This document shows, piece after piece, positions 25,334 to 33,700 of a DNA stretch of 64,000 nt. Source of the DNA: Duganella sp. OV510 (GTDB lineage: Bacteria; Pseudomonadota; Gammaproteobacteria; Burkholderiales; Burkholderiaceae_D); contig NZ_FNEQ01000010.1 in the NCBI RefSeq assembly GCF_900100205.1, positions 1-64,000 of the forward strand. The letters are read 5' to 3'. The notes under the pieces are model-generated. The model made no database searches. It had not been told where the DNA came from and saw only the letters and a list, made by a program, of their open reading frames with translations. Numbering within the stretch: the first letter of the stretch is position 1; the number at the start of each line of letters is the position of its first letter. Both the position numbers and the translations under genes were made by a program.

Positions 25334-26741
25334 GCTTCTCTCCTTTTTCGGTTAATTTGGGCCAGAAGTATTTGCCCAGCTTTTCATTGACTTCAAACCA
25401 TTCGGCCAGCAGCGTCAGCACCACCACATTGATGATCGACAGGAAGCCCAGATCCAGCCAATACTGGCCGATCAGCAGCATCAGGCATCCGACCAGCAGC
25501 GAGATGATGATGCGCGCTGGCCCCCACAGCAGGTACAGCACGCCGCGCCAGAAATAAACCTTGTGTCCATCCGGCTCCAGCCGGTGCTCGACCGCGTGCT
25601 TGAAGCGCTGCAGTGGCAGCGTCACGATCAACATCGCAATCACCAGGAAAACCGGCAGCTTGAGGTTGTTCCAGTCCAGCGACAAGTGCATGGCGCGCGC
25701 GTAGTCGTCGCCGAACACCATCAGGTTATCCAGCGCCATCGCGTGCAGATAGACGCCGGGAATGCGGCCATGCAGCGGCGACAGCACCACATCGCTGAAA
25801 TCCGATAGCGCCGTGCCGACCAGCACCACCTTGCCTTCGATCAGTAGGCGCAGCCGCGCATCCTGTTCCGGCGTGGTCGACATCAGCTGGCCGGCGCGGA
25901 TGGTTTCATGGAAAACACACAGCGGCTTGTTGCCATCGTCATAGAAAGCGTTGCGCACGCCAGGCGGCGACAATTCGGCCAGCAGATTGTGCGGGCGGCG
26001 GCAGTACGATTCATCGGCGCCCGGGCCATGCAAGCTGGTCACCCAGCCAACGCCGTGCGCGGCTGGCTGGCTGCCCCAGGTCAGCGCCATCGCGTGATGT
26101 TCCACCGGCACGGTGGCGCCGCCTGTTTCGTACAACGCCAGCGCAGCACTCTTCATCCCATGTTCGTCGTGATGGGCGCCGGGCAGCGCCAGCGTGTAGT
26201 TCCAGGCCAGGCGGTCCAGCTCATCCGGCGTGTATTTGACCGCCACTTTTTCGAAGCACTTGCCGGCCAGTTCTTCCAGTTCCGGCCGCAACACGTATTC
26301 GTCACGCCGGTTGCGAGAGGCCGCCAGGAAAACCTTGGTGCCCTGCTCGTGCAGCGCACACACCTGGCGCAGCAGCGCCGGCAGGCTGTCGTCTTCGCGT
26401 TGGGCGCCGTAATAGATGTCGACGAAAACCGCCTTCGGCCGGTATTGCGCCATTGCGCGCAGCAGGCGCGCCGAGTAGCCGTAGCGCGCTGGCCACTCTT
26501 GTCCGGCATCGGCCAGCGCCATGTCGTCGATCAGCAGCACGCGGATGTCGTCGCGCCGGCCTTCGCCGTAAACGGCGCCGGCGAAGGGCGCATAGCCACG
26601 CGCTTGCTGGCGCGTGACAAACTCTTCCCCAAATGCCCATTCCAGCAGGATCGTCAGCAATATCCCGACCAGCAAAGCCACACCACACTCCAGCAAGCCG
26701 CGCCGGTACTTCTTTGGGAATGCCAACATGCAAGCAACCAT
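25320..26741 (-). CDS. CHASE2-domain membrane protein without an output domain
   Basis: The 473-residue product has one N-terminal membrane helix (VALLVGILLTILLEWAF). A long extracytoplasmic CHASE2 sensory domain follows, roughly residues 45-370, with DDIRVLLIDDMALAD, FVDIYYG and VVLVGTALSDFSDVVLSPLHG. Two or three helices close the protein. CHASE2 normally feeds a kinase, cyclase or adenylate cyclase, but here the chain stops about 25 residues after the last helix. Two ATGs (26741, 26729) are possible. It heads the CHASE2-SH3-M48-DUF262 run. Confidence 0.88.
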   Translation of the reverse strand: MVACMLAFPKKYRRGLLECGVALLVGILLTILLEWAFGEEFVTRQQARGYAPFAGAVYGEGRRDDIRVLLIDDMALADAGQEWPARYGYSARLLRAMAQYRPKAVFVDIYYGAQREDDSLPALLRQVCALHEQGTKVFLAASRNRRDEYVLRPELEELAGKCFEKVAVKYTPDELDRLAWNYTLALPGAHHDEHGMKSAALALYETGGATVPVEHHAMALTWGSQPAAHGVGWVTSLHGPGADESYCRRPHNLLAELSPPGVRNAFYDDGNKPLCVFHETIRAGQLMSTTPEQDARLRLLIEGKVVLVGTALSDFSDVVLSPLHGRIPGVYLHAMALDNLMVFGDDYARAMHLSLDWNNLKLPVFLVIAMLIVTLPLQRFKHAVEHRLEPDGHKVYFWRGVLYLLWGPARIIISLLVGCLMLLIGQYWLDLGFLSIINVVVLTLLAEWFEVNEKLGKYFWPKLTEKGEKHVSH

Positions 26742-26749
26742 TTATTTTA

Positions 26750-26791
26750 GGAAACAGTTTCCATAATGCCTTATTGAGATATTTTTAACAA
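26750..26791 (-). promoter_or_regulatory. Promoter with palindromic operator for the CHASE2 operon
   Basis: On the minus strand TTGTTA (26786-26791), 17 bp and CATTAT (26763-26768) form a plausible promoter. Directly downstream, covering the expected start point, is the perfect inverted repeat GGAAAC-A-GTTTCC at 26750-26762. That position would suit a repressor site. Confidence 0.45.
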
Positions 26792-26836
26792 TAACTTTAT
26801 AGGAAGCAACTTAACTTAGTTGCTATTTGATCACCC

Positions 26837-27739
26837 TCACAGCATGGCCAGCACGGCGATCAGTGTGATTGCCGACAGCATGGTCTGTAGCGTGATGATG
26901 CCGGCCATCAGTTGGCTGTCGCCGCCCATCAGCCGCGCCAGCACGTAGGAGGTGGGCGCGGTTGGCAGCGCGAAGAACACGATCAGGATGCTGCTCTCCA
27001 GTGGCGGCAGCGTCAGCAGTCGGGCGCACAGCAGCGCCACCAGCGGTGCGCCAAACAGCCGCGCCAGCGCATTGACCGTCAACGTGCCCGTTTCGCCGCG
27101 CAGTTCGCGCAAGTTCAGCGCGGCGCCGACGTTCAGAAGGCCCAGCGGCAGACTCGTGCTGGCAAGTAGCGTCAGCAACTTGTCAGCGCCCCATTTCAGT
27201 TCGAGCCCGCACAGGTTGAATGCGGCGCCGGCGACGCAGGCCAGGATCAACGGATTGCGCACGATCGGCAGCAACAGCGACGACAGGCTGGCGCCCCGCC
27301 CCGCGCTAAAGGCCAGCACCGACAGCACGTTCACCGTCGGCACATACACCGCCATGATGACCGCCGCCAGCACCAGTCCCTGCTTGCCAAACAGGCTGCC
27401 GACCACCGCCAGGCCCAGATAGGTATTAAAGCGCAGCACACCCTGCGCCAGCACGCCGAAGCGCGATGCCGGCCAGCGCCGCAACCGCCAGGCTGCCAGC
27501 AAGCCGATGCTGCACACGACCAGGCACAGCAGCACTGCGCCCAGCACGCGCGGCAAGGCGGGATTGTCCAGCGGCGCGGTGGCCAAGCTGGAGAACAGCA
27601 GCGCCGGGAAGAGGATGAAGTAATTGATCTTTTCCGCACCGGGCCAGAAGCCCTCGCCGGGGAAGGCGCGCTGCTTCATCACATAGCCAGCGATAATCAG
27701 CAGGAACACCGGCCACAGGGTTGTCAGTAAAGGAAGCAA
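26837..27739 (-). CDS. AEC family transporter (auxin efflux carrier type)
   Basis: The 300-residue inner-membrane protein of about ten helices has the characteristic N-terminus LWPVFLLIIAGYVMKQRAF and conserved ATAPTS-like loop (ALPTAPTSYVLARLMGG) in the last third. Bacterial members move malate, malonate or other small organic acids. Translation appears to start at TTG, since no ATG fits the family N-terminus. It is divergent from trhP with a 64-bp gap. Confidence 0.88.
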   Translation of the reverse strand: MLPLLTTLWPVFLLIIAGYVMKQRAFPGEGFWPGAEKINYFILFPALLFSSLATAPLDNPALPRVLGAVLLCLVVCSIGLLAAWRLRRWPASRFGVLAQGVLRFNTYLGLAVVGSLFGKQGLVLAAVIMAVYVPTVNVLSVLAFSAGRGASLSSLLLPIVRNPLILACVAGAAFNLCGLELKWGADKLLTLLASTSLPLGLLNVGAALNLRELRGETGTLTVNALARLFGAPLVALLCARLLTLPPLESSILIVFFALPTAPTSYVLARLMGGDSQLMAGIITLQTMLSAITLIAVLAML

Positions 27740-27771
27740 TTTCTTGATTTAGCGCAAAGTGTGAGGGAGGC

Positions 27772-27797
27772 GGACACATTAAAGTGTCCAGCTTTTT
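27772..27797 (+). terminator. Terminator-like hairpin in the trhP leader
   Basis: GGACAC (27772-27777) and GTGTCC (27784-27789) enclose a 6-nt loop and are followed by AGCTTTTT. It ends 6 nt before the trhP ATG. The gene upstream is on the other strand, so only trhP's own transcript would meet it. It may be an attenuator or may hinder ribosome entry. Confidence 0.5.
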
Positions 27798-27803
27798 ATC
27801 CCT

Positions 27804-29159
27804 ATGCGTCAAGCTCCCGAACTTCTCCTGCCCGCCGGCTCGCTCGACAAGATGCACGCCGCTTTCGACTTTGGCGCCGATGCCGTCTACGCCGGCCAGC
27901 CACGCTACAGCCTGCGCGTGCGCAATAACGACTTCTCCACCCTGCAAGCGCTACAGGAAGGTATCGACGGCGCACATGCGCGCGGCAAGCAGTTTTTCGT
28001 CGCCAGCAATATCTTCGCCCACAACGCCAAGCTGAAAACCTATCTGCGCGACATGGAACCGGTCATCCACATGAAACCGGACGCGCTGATCATGGCCGAT
28101 CCCGGCCTGATCATGATGGTGCGCGACAAATGGCCGGACGTGCCGGTGCACCTGTCGGTGCAGGCCAACGCCGTCAACTGGGCCGACGTCAAGTTCTGGC
28201 ACCGCATGGGGCTGACGCGCGTGATCCTGTCGCGCGAGCTGTCGCTGGACGAAATCGAAGAGATCCGCCAGCAGTGCCCGGAGATGGAACTGGAAGTCTT
28301 CGTGCACGGCGCGCTGTGCATCGCCTATTCCGGCCGCTGCCTGCTGTCCGGCTATTTCAACCACCGCGATCCCAACCAGGGCACCTGCACCAACTCCTGC
28401 CGCTGGGACTACAAAGTGCAGAACGCCGAGGAAGACGCCACCGGCGACTTCGCCAAGGTCATTCCGCTGCAATTCCAGAAAGCGCTGCAGGAAGCCGAGC
28501 AGCAGCCCTTCTCCTCGCTGCACCAGCAGCCGCGCCATCCGCTGGCCGACCGCGCCTATCTGATCGAGGAAGCCGAACGTCCCGGCCAGCTGATGCCGAT
28601 CATGGAAGATGAACACGGCACCTACATCATGAATTCCAAGGATTTGCGCGCGGTCGAGCATATCGAGCGGCTGGTGAAGATCGGCGTCGATTCGCTGAAG
28701 GTCGAAGGCCGCACCAAATCGCTGTACTACGCGGCGCGCACCGCACAGGTCTACCGCCAGGCGATCGACGATGCGGTGGCCGGCCGCCCGTTCAATATCG
28801 ACCTGCTCGGCCAGCTGCAAGGCCTGGCCAACCGCGGCTACACCGATGGCTTCTACCAGCGCCACCACACCCAGAGCTACCAGAACTATATGCGTGGCGC
28901 CTCGGAGGCCAACCGCAGCCAATACATCGGCGATGTGCTGAGCGTCGAAAATGGATGGGCGCGCGTGGAGGTGAAGAACCGCTTTGCCGTCGGCGACCGG
29001 CTGGAAGTCATCCACCCGCAAGGCAACCGCGACATCGAACTGACGCGCATGCTCAACGACAATGGCGACGAGATCAACGTCGCACCAGGCAGCGGCCACT
29101 TCGTGCGCATCGCGCTGGACGCCTCGCTGGATCGGGCACTGCTGGCCCGCTATTTGTAA
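27804..29159 (+). CDS. trhP: tRNA 5-hydroxyuridine synthesis protein TrhP (peptidase U32 family, YegQ)
   Basis: The 451-residue product matches YegQ/TrhP in length and sequence. It starts APELLLPAGSLDKMHAAFDF and contains the U32 signature EVFVHGALCIAYSGRCLLSG, followed by CTNSCRWDY. These give the four Cys thought to hold an iron-sulfur cluster. In E. coli TrhP acts with prephenate-dependent chemistry to hydroxylate U34 of several tRNAs; the old peptidase label is probably wrong for this branch. No Shine-Dalgarno sequence is visible before the ATG. Confidence 0.92.
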   Translation: MRQAPELLLPAGSLDKMHAAFDFGADAVYAGQPRYSLRVRNNDFSTLQALQEGIDGAHARGKQFFVASNIFAHNAKLKTYLRDMEPVIHMKPDALIMADPGLIMMVRDKWPDVPVHLSVQANAVNWADVKFWHRMGLTRVILSRELSLDEIEEIRQQCPEMELEVFVHGALCIAYSGRCLLSGYFNHRDPNQGTCTNSCRWDYKVQNAEEDATGDFAKVIPLQFQKALQEAEQQPFSSLHQQPRHPLADRAYLIEEAERPGQLMPIMEDEHGTYIMNSKDLRAVEHIERLVKIGVDSLKVEGRTKSLYYAARTAQVYRQAIDDAVAGRPFNIDLLGQLQGLANRGYTDGFYQRHHTQSYQNYMRGASEANRSQYIGDVLSVENGWARVEVKNRFAVGDRLEVIHPQGNRDIELTRMLNDNGDEINVAPGSGHFVRIALDASLDRALLARYL

Positions 29160-29252
29160 ACCTTAGGCAACAAATATTACCCACCAGATTGCGCGTGAGC
29201 CCGTGCTGTGACATGATTCGTTGCAACCATACTTGCAACACAGGAAGAAATC

Positions 29253-30110
29253 TTGTCAAAGGCGCACATCCCGATCATCTTGCTGCTGGTCTCGTCCGCT
29301 GCCGCCGCGCAGTCGGACGCCGACCAGCTGACGGCCATGGTCAACGCCTACCGGGCCGCGCCCGGTCTGTGCCAGGACGAACCCACGCAGTCGGTGGCGG
29401 AACTGAAGCCGCAAGCGGCGCTGGCAACGGTGCATCTCAAGCCTGGCACCATCCTGTCAGCCGCGCTGGAAAACGCCGGTTACGCCAACACCAGGGCCGA
29501 CGCCATTTCAATCAACAGCGCCGGCACACTGCAGGCGGCTTTCTCGCTGATACGCAAAACCTATTGCCGCATCCTGCTCAACGCGAGTTACACCGATATC
29601 GGCGTTTCGCGCAATGGCGCCGAATGGACCGTGGTGCTGGCGCGCGCGGCCGCGCCCCTGCCGTCCGCCAGCTTTCCGGCATGGCAGGACGCCGGCGCGG
29701 CGATACTGGCAAGTGTGAACGTGGCGCGCGCCGCCGGCCAGGTGTGCGGCGAGCGCGCTTTTCCGCCGGCGCCGCCGCTGCGCTGGAGCGCCAGTCTTGG
29801 CGACGCCGCGCTGGCACATAGCGGCGAGATGGCCGACAAGCGCTATTTCAGCCACACCGGCACAGACGGGGGCAAGGTCGGCGACCGTGCACGCCAGGCC
29901 GGCTACAGCTGGACCCGCATCGGCGAAAATCTCGCTTACGGCCAGAACACACCACAGGAAACGGTGGATGGCTGGCTGGCCAGTCCAGGCCACTGCGCCA
30001 ACATCATGAACGGTGACTTTACCGACATGGGCGCCGCCTACGCGGTGACTGCCGACCAGCGTGCCGGCGTGGCCTACTGGACGCAGACTTTCGGCAAGCC
30101 GCGCCAGTAA
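29253..30110 (+). CDS. Exported CAP (SCP/PR1-like) domain protein
   Basis: The 285-residue product appears to start at TTG: AGGAAG lies 5 nt upstream and the signal peptide (IPIILLLVSSAAAAQ) begins at once. A first beta-rich region covers about residues 20-140. A CAP domain follows with LAHSGEMADKRYFSHTG, IGENLAYGQ and VDGWLASPGHCANIMN, which hold the family His and Glu residues. Its role is unknown; bacterial CAP proteins are secreted or periplasmic. It converges with the DUF2058 gene with only 4 nt between them. Confidence 0.88.
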   Translation: MSKAHIPIILLLVSSAAAAQSDADQLTAMVNAYRAAPGLCQDEPTQSVAELKPQAALATVHLKPGTILSAALENAGYANTRADAISINSAGTLQAAFSLIRKTYCRILLNASYTDIGVSRNGAEWTVVLARAAAPLPSASFPAWQDAGAAILASVNVARAAGQVCGERAFPPAPPLRWSASLGDAALAHSGEMADKRYFSHTGTDGGKVGDRARQAGYSWTRIGENLAYGQNTPQETVDGWLASPGHCANIMNGDFTDMGAAYAVTADQRAGVAYWTQTFGKPRQ

Positions 30111-30114
30111 AGGC

Positions 30115-30660
30115 TTACCACATCAGATCATCGGGGATCTTGAAGTCGGCGTATGGATCGTCCTCGTCCACGTCGGTGCTGGCCTGCTTGACGCGCACCA
30201 CGATGTCCGGATTGCGCTCGGCGATCTTGTCAGCGATTACGCGTGGCACCAGCTCATAGCCGCCACCCTCGCCAACGATTACCAGACGGCCGGCGACCAG
30301 ATGCTCGCGTACCGTGGCGCTGACATAGATGCGTTCAATCTTGCTGCCGAAGGTGAAGTTGTAGGCGATATCGCCATTGCGGCCCTTATCCTGTTTATCC
30401 TGCTTATTCTGCTGCACCATCTGCGTGATTTGCGCGGCGATCGCTTTCTGCTGCGCGGCGGCGTCACGCCCGGCGTTGGCCAGGCGTGCCTTCTCGGCGC
30501 TCAGGCGCTGCTGCTCCTGCACCGCCAGCTTGACCTCATCGACGGCTTCGACGCCCGCACGGCGATTGTCTTTTTCCTGCTTGCCCTTGGTCTGATGGAC
30601 AACCTTGACTTTCTTCTTGTCGACCAACCCGGCCTTTAATAACTGGTCCGCCAATCCCAT
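30115..30660 (-). CDS. DUF2058 family protein (YaiL-like)
   Basis: The 181-residue cytoplasmic protein starts MGLADQLLKAGLVDKKKVK. It has a long charged coiled-coil middle (residues 20-90, rich in Lys/Gln/Glu) and a compact C-terminal domain (YNFTFGSKIERIYVSATVRE, VIVGEGGGYELVPRV). It is highly basic at the N-terminus, which suggests nucleic-acid or ribosome contact, but the function is not established. The ATG at 30660 follows AAGGAG, so the longer frame is rejected. Confidence 0.88.
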   Translation of the reverse strand: MGLADQLLKAGLVDKKKVKVVHQTKGKQEKDNRRAGVEAVDEVKLAVQEQQRLSAEKARLANAGRDAAAQQKAIAAQITQMVQQNKQDKQDKGRNGDIAYNFTFGSKIERIYVSATVREHLVAGRLVIVGEGGGYELVPRVIADKIAERNPDIVVRVKQASTDVDEDDPYADFKIPDDLMW

Positions 30661-30699
30661 GATGCCACTCCTTTTTAACGAAGGCGATAGCATACCACT

Positions 30700-30730
30700 G
30701 CCGTGGCCGGGCGAACCGCCCGGCCACGGC
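30700..30730 (-). terminator. Very stable stem-loop 3' of the giant Ig-repeat gene
   Basis: GCCGTGGCCGGGCG and its exact complement form a 14-bp stem with a 3-nt loop, 5 nt after the giant gene's stop codon. No T-run follows on the minus strand, so it is either a non-canonical terminator or a 3' end protecting the long mRNA. Confidence 0.6.
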
Positions 30731-30735
30731 GAGGT

Positions 30736-33700
30736 TTAGCCGGCCAGGCTGATATCGTGGACGGTCAGCGCGGTGACGCCGACGATCACGATGGCATGGC
30801 CCTCACCCAGGTCGATGACGGTGCTGGCGCCTTCCACATGGCTGCGGGCCAGCACCTCGGCCGCGCTGCTCAGGGTCAGGCCATTAAACTGGTGGGCGAA
30901 CACCAGCTGGTCGCCGTCGGCGCTGGAGAAGTTCAGCACATTCAGATCGCCCGCCTGCTCGTGGATGACCAACAGGTCGGCCACGCCGCTGTCCGCCAGC
31001 AAACTGGCGTTCGACGCCAGCGTATCGGCAATGCCGCCCGAACGGCCGGCATTCACCATCAGATTGATGTAGTAGTTCACCATCGAAGCTGCCGACGCCA
31101 GCGAGTCATCCCTCTCATTGATGTAATCGAGGTAGGCGCGTGCCTGCGCCGACGCCGCATCGCCGACATAGGCGGCATTCTGCGCAGCGGTCATCTGGTC
31201 GGTGAAGTACTGCGCGGCGTAGGTACGGTTGGCCGTCGCGCCGATATCCTCGTTATGCGCACCGTTGGCGATGTCGTTGACGATGGTGCTGTAGGACAGT
31301 TCGCCACGCGACAACGGGCCGCTCCAGAAAGTAATTTCCGACTGGTCGTAATCGCCATGGCGGCCGAACAGATTATTGTAAATCTTGGCGATGATGGCGT
31401 CGTCGGTCAGGCCGCCCCAGGTGGCCTTGTATTCCGGCGAGTTGACAAAATGATCGCCCAGCATTTTCATGACATCGACCAGCGCCTTGCCGCTGGCCAG
31501 CTCGGTCCTGGCGATCGCCACCTTGCCAGCCAGGCCGTCCTTGTCGGCCGGGCGGCCGAAATAGCCGAGATACATGCGCTGGATCTCGTAGGTCAGATCG
31601 TTGTCCGACACCGGCGCCAGCTTGACCCAGACGTCGCCGACATTACCGTCGTTCAGCGTATAGCTGTAGTGGCCCAGGCCATGCGCGCCGCTGGCCGTGG
31701 TGAAGGCGACGTTGCTGCCGCTCAGCGACACGCTGCCGCCGCTGATGCCCCGGACTGAGGTAATCCAGATGGTCGAATCCGGGTCCGAATCGTTCAGCAA
31801 CAGCGTCGAAGTGCTGGTGTTTGCCTTTGCGCCGGCGCTTTCACTGCCCATCACGATGTCATTGCCCACCTGCGAAGGATCGTCCACCGGCGTGATATTG
31901 GCCTGGAAGCTGGTGGTCGAGGTCAGGCCGCCGGCATCCTTGACGGTGACGGTAATCGTGGTGGTGCCGTAGGCGTTGGCGCTCGGCGTCAGCGTCAGCG
32001 TGCGGTTGGCGCCGGTGCCTTCGAACTTGAAGCCGCTGACCATGCCGTTCGACGACGTGGCGGAGAAGGTCATGCCGTCCAGCGACTCGGCATCGGCCAC
32101 GGTAAACGCCAGCGGCGACGATTTGGTGTCTTCGGCAAACGTGGTGTTGGCGATCGCCGAAATGGTCGGCGCGGTATTGCCCAGGATGGTGAAATTGCCG
32201 AGCGTCGCATTGCCGGCCTGGTCCACCGCCCTGACTGTCACCTGGTGCGCCCCGCCGGTCACGACCGCGCCAGCGGCCAGCGACAACACGCCGGTCCTGG
32301 CATCGATGCTGAACAAGCCTTCCGGATTGGCACTGAGGCTGTAGCCTCCCGCGACTGTTCCGACGGCATTCGCGGTGACGCCGACCAGCGCGCCAGCGGC
32401 GCCGCCGACGTTGGCGAAGTTGGCCGCCGTATTGGTATCGGTCAGCGCGCCGGGCGCAGTGGTGTCCAGCGTTACCGTCAACGCGCCGGAGGCCGCCGAC
32501 ACGTTGCCGGCGAGATCGACAATCTTCGCGGTCAGGCTGTTGCTGCCTTCGGTCAGCGCCACCGTGGTGGTAATGGTCCAGACGCCGCTGCTGTCGGCGA
32601 CGCCGGTGCCCATCAGCGTTGTGCCCTTGTACAGGTTCACGGTCGCGCCGGCTTCCGCCTTGCCGGTGAACACCGGTTTGCTCACATTGGTGTAGTTGTC
32701 GGTGTTGTAGTTGCTCATGCCCTCGTTACCGCTGTCCGAAGCATCGGTCAGGTCCGGCGCGCCCGGCGTGGCGGCGCTGGTATCGATGGTCAGGTTCAGG
32801 GCTTCCGAATCGGCCGACACATTGCCTGCCAGGTCGGTGATGCGCACCGTCAGCGTATGCAGGCCGGCGGCCAGCGTCTTGCCGCTCAGCGTCCAGGTAT
32901 CGGTGGCGTCGGCCGTCACCGTGGTCAGCAGGACACCCTTGTCATAGATCGCCACTTTGGACCCGAATGCCGCCTTGCCAGTCACCACCGGCGCGGTCAC
33001 ATTGGTGATGTCGTCGGTCTGCGAAGCGCCGCTGTCCGATGCTGCCGCCAGGTCCGGCTTGCCCGCCAGGTCCGCCGTGGCATCGATGGTCAACTGCATA
33101 GACGCCGATTCCTGCGACACATTGCCGGCAACGTCAGTCACGCGCACTGTCAGCAGGTGGATGTCCTGGCTCAGGTCATTCAGCTTGATCTGCCAGGCGC
33201 CGGTGTTATTCGCCACCGTCTCGCAGATCGCCTTGCCGCCGTCATACAGCACCACGGTGGCGCCGGCTTCGGTAGTGCCCTTGATCAGCGGCGACGTCAC
33301 ATTGGTGACATTGTCGGTGCTGGACTGACCGCTGTCGGAGCCGGCATCCAGATCCGGCAGCGCCGGCTGGGCGATGCTGGTGTCGAGCACCAGCGCCAGC
33401 GCTGGCGACGAGGTCGAGGTATTGCCCGCCGCGTCGGTGGCCTTGATCGTCAGCGTATGGGCACCGGCACTCAGCACGCCGGTGGTGAAGCTCCAGCTGC
33501 CGTCATCCGCCACCACGGCGTCGCCCAGCTTGACGGTGCCGTCGAACACCGCCACCTGGTTGCCCGGCTCCACCTTGCCGGTCAGCGTAGGCGTGGTGTC
33601 GCTGGTGATCTTGTCGCCGCTGACGCCGCTGTCGGACAGCGGGTCCAGCACTGGCGCCACCACCAGCGGCGCCTTGGTGTCCACTGTCACCACCAGCGCC

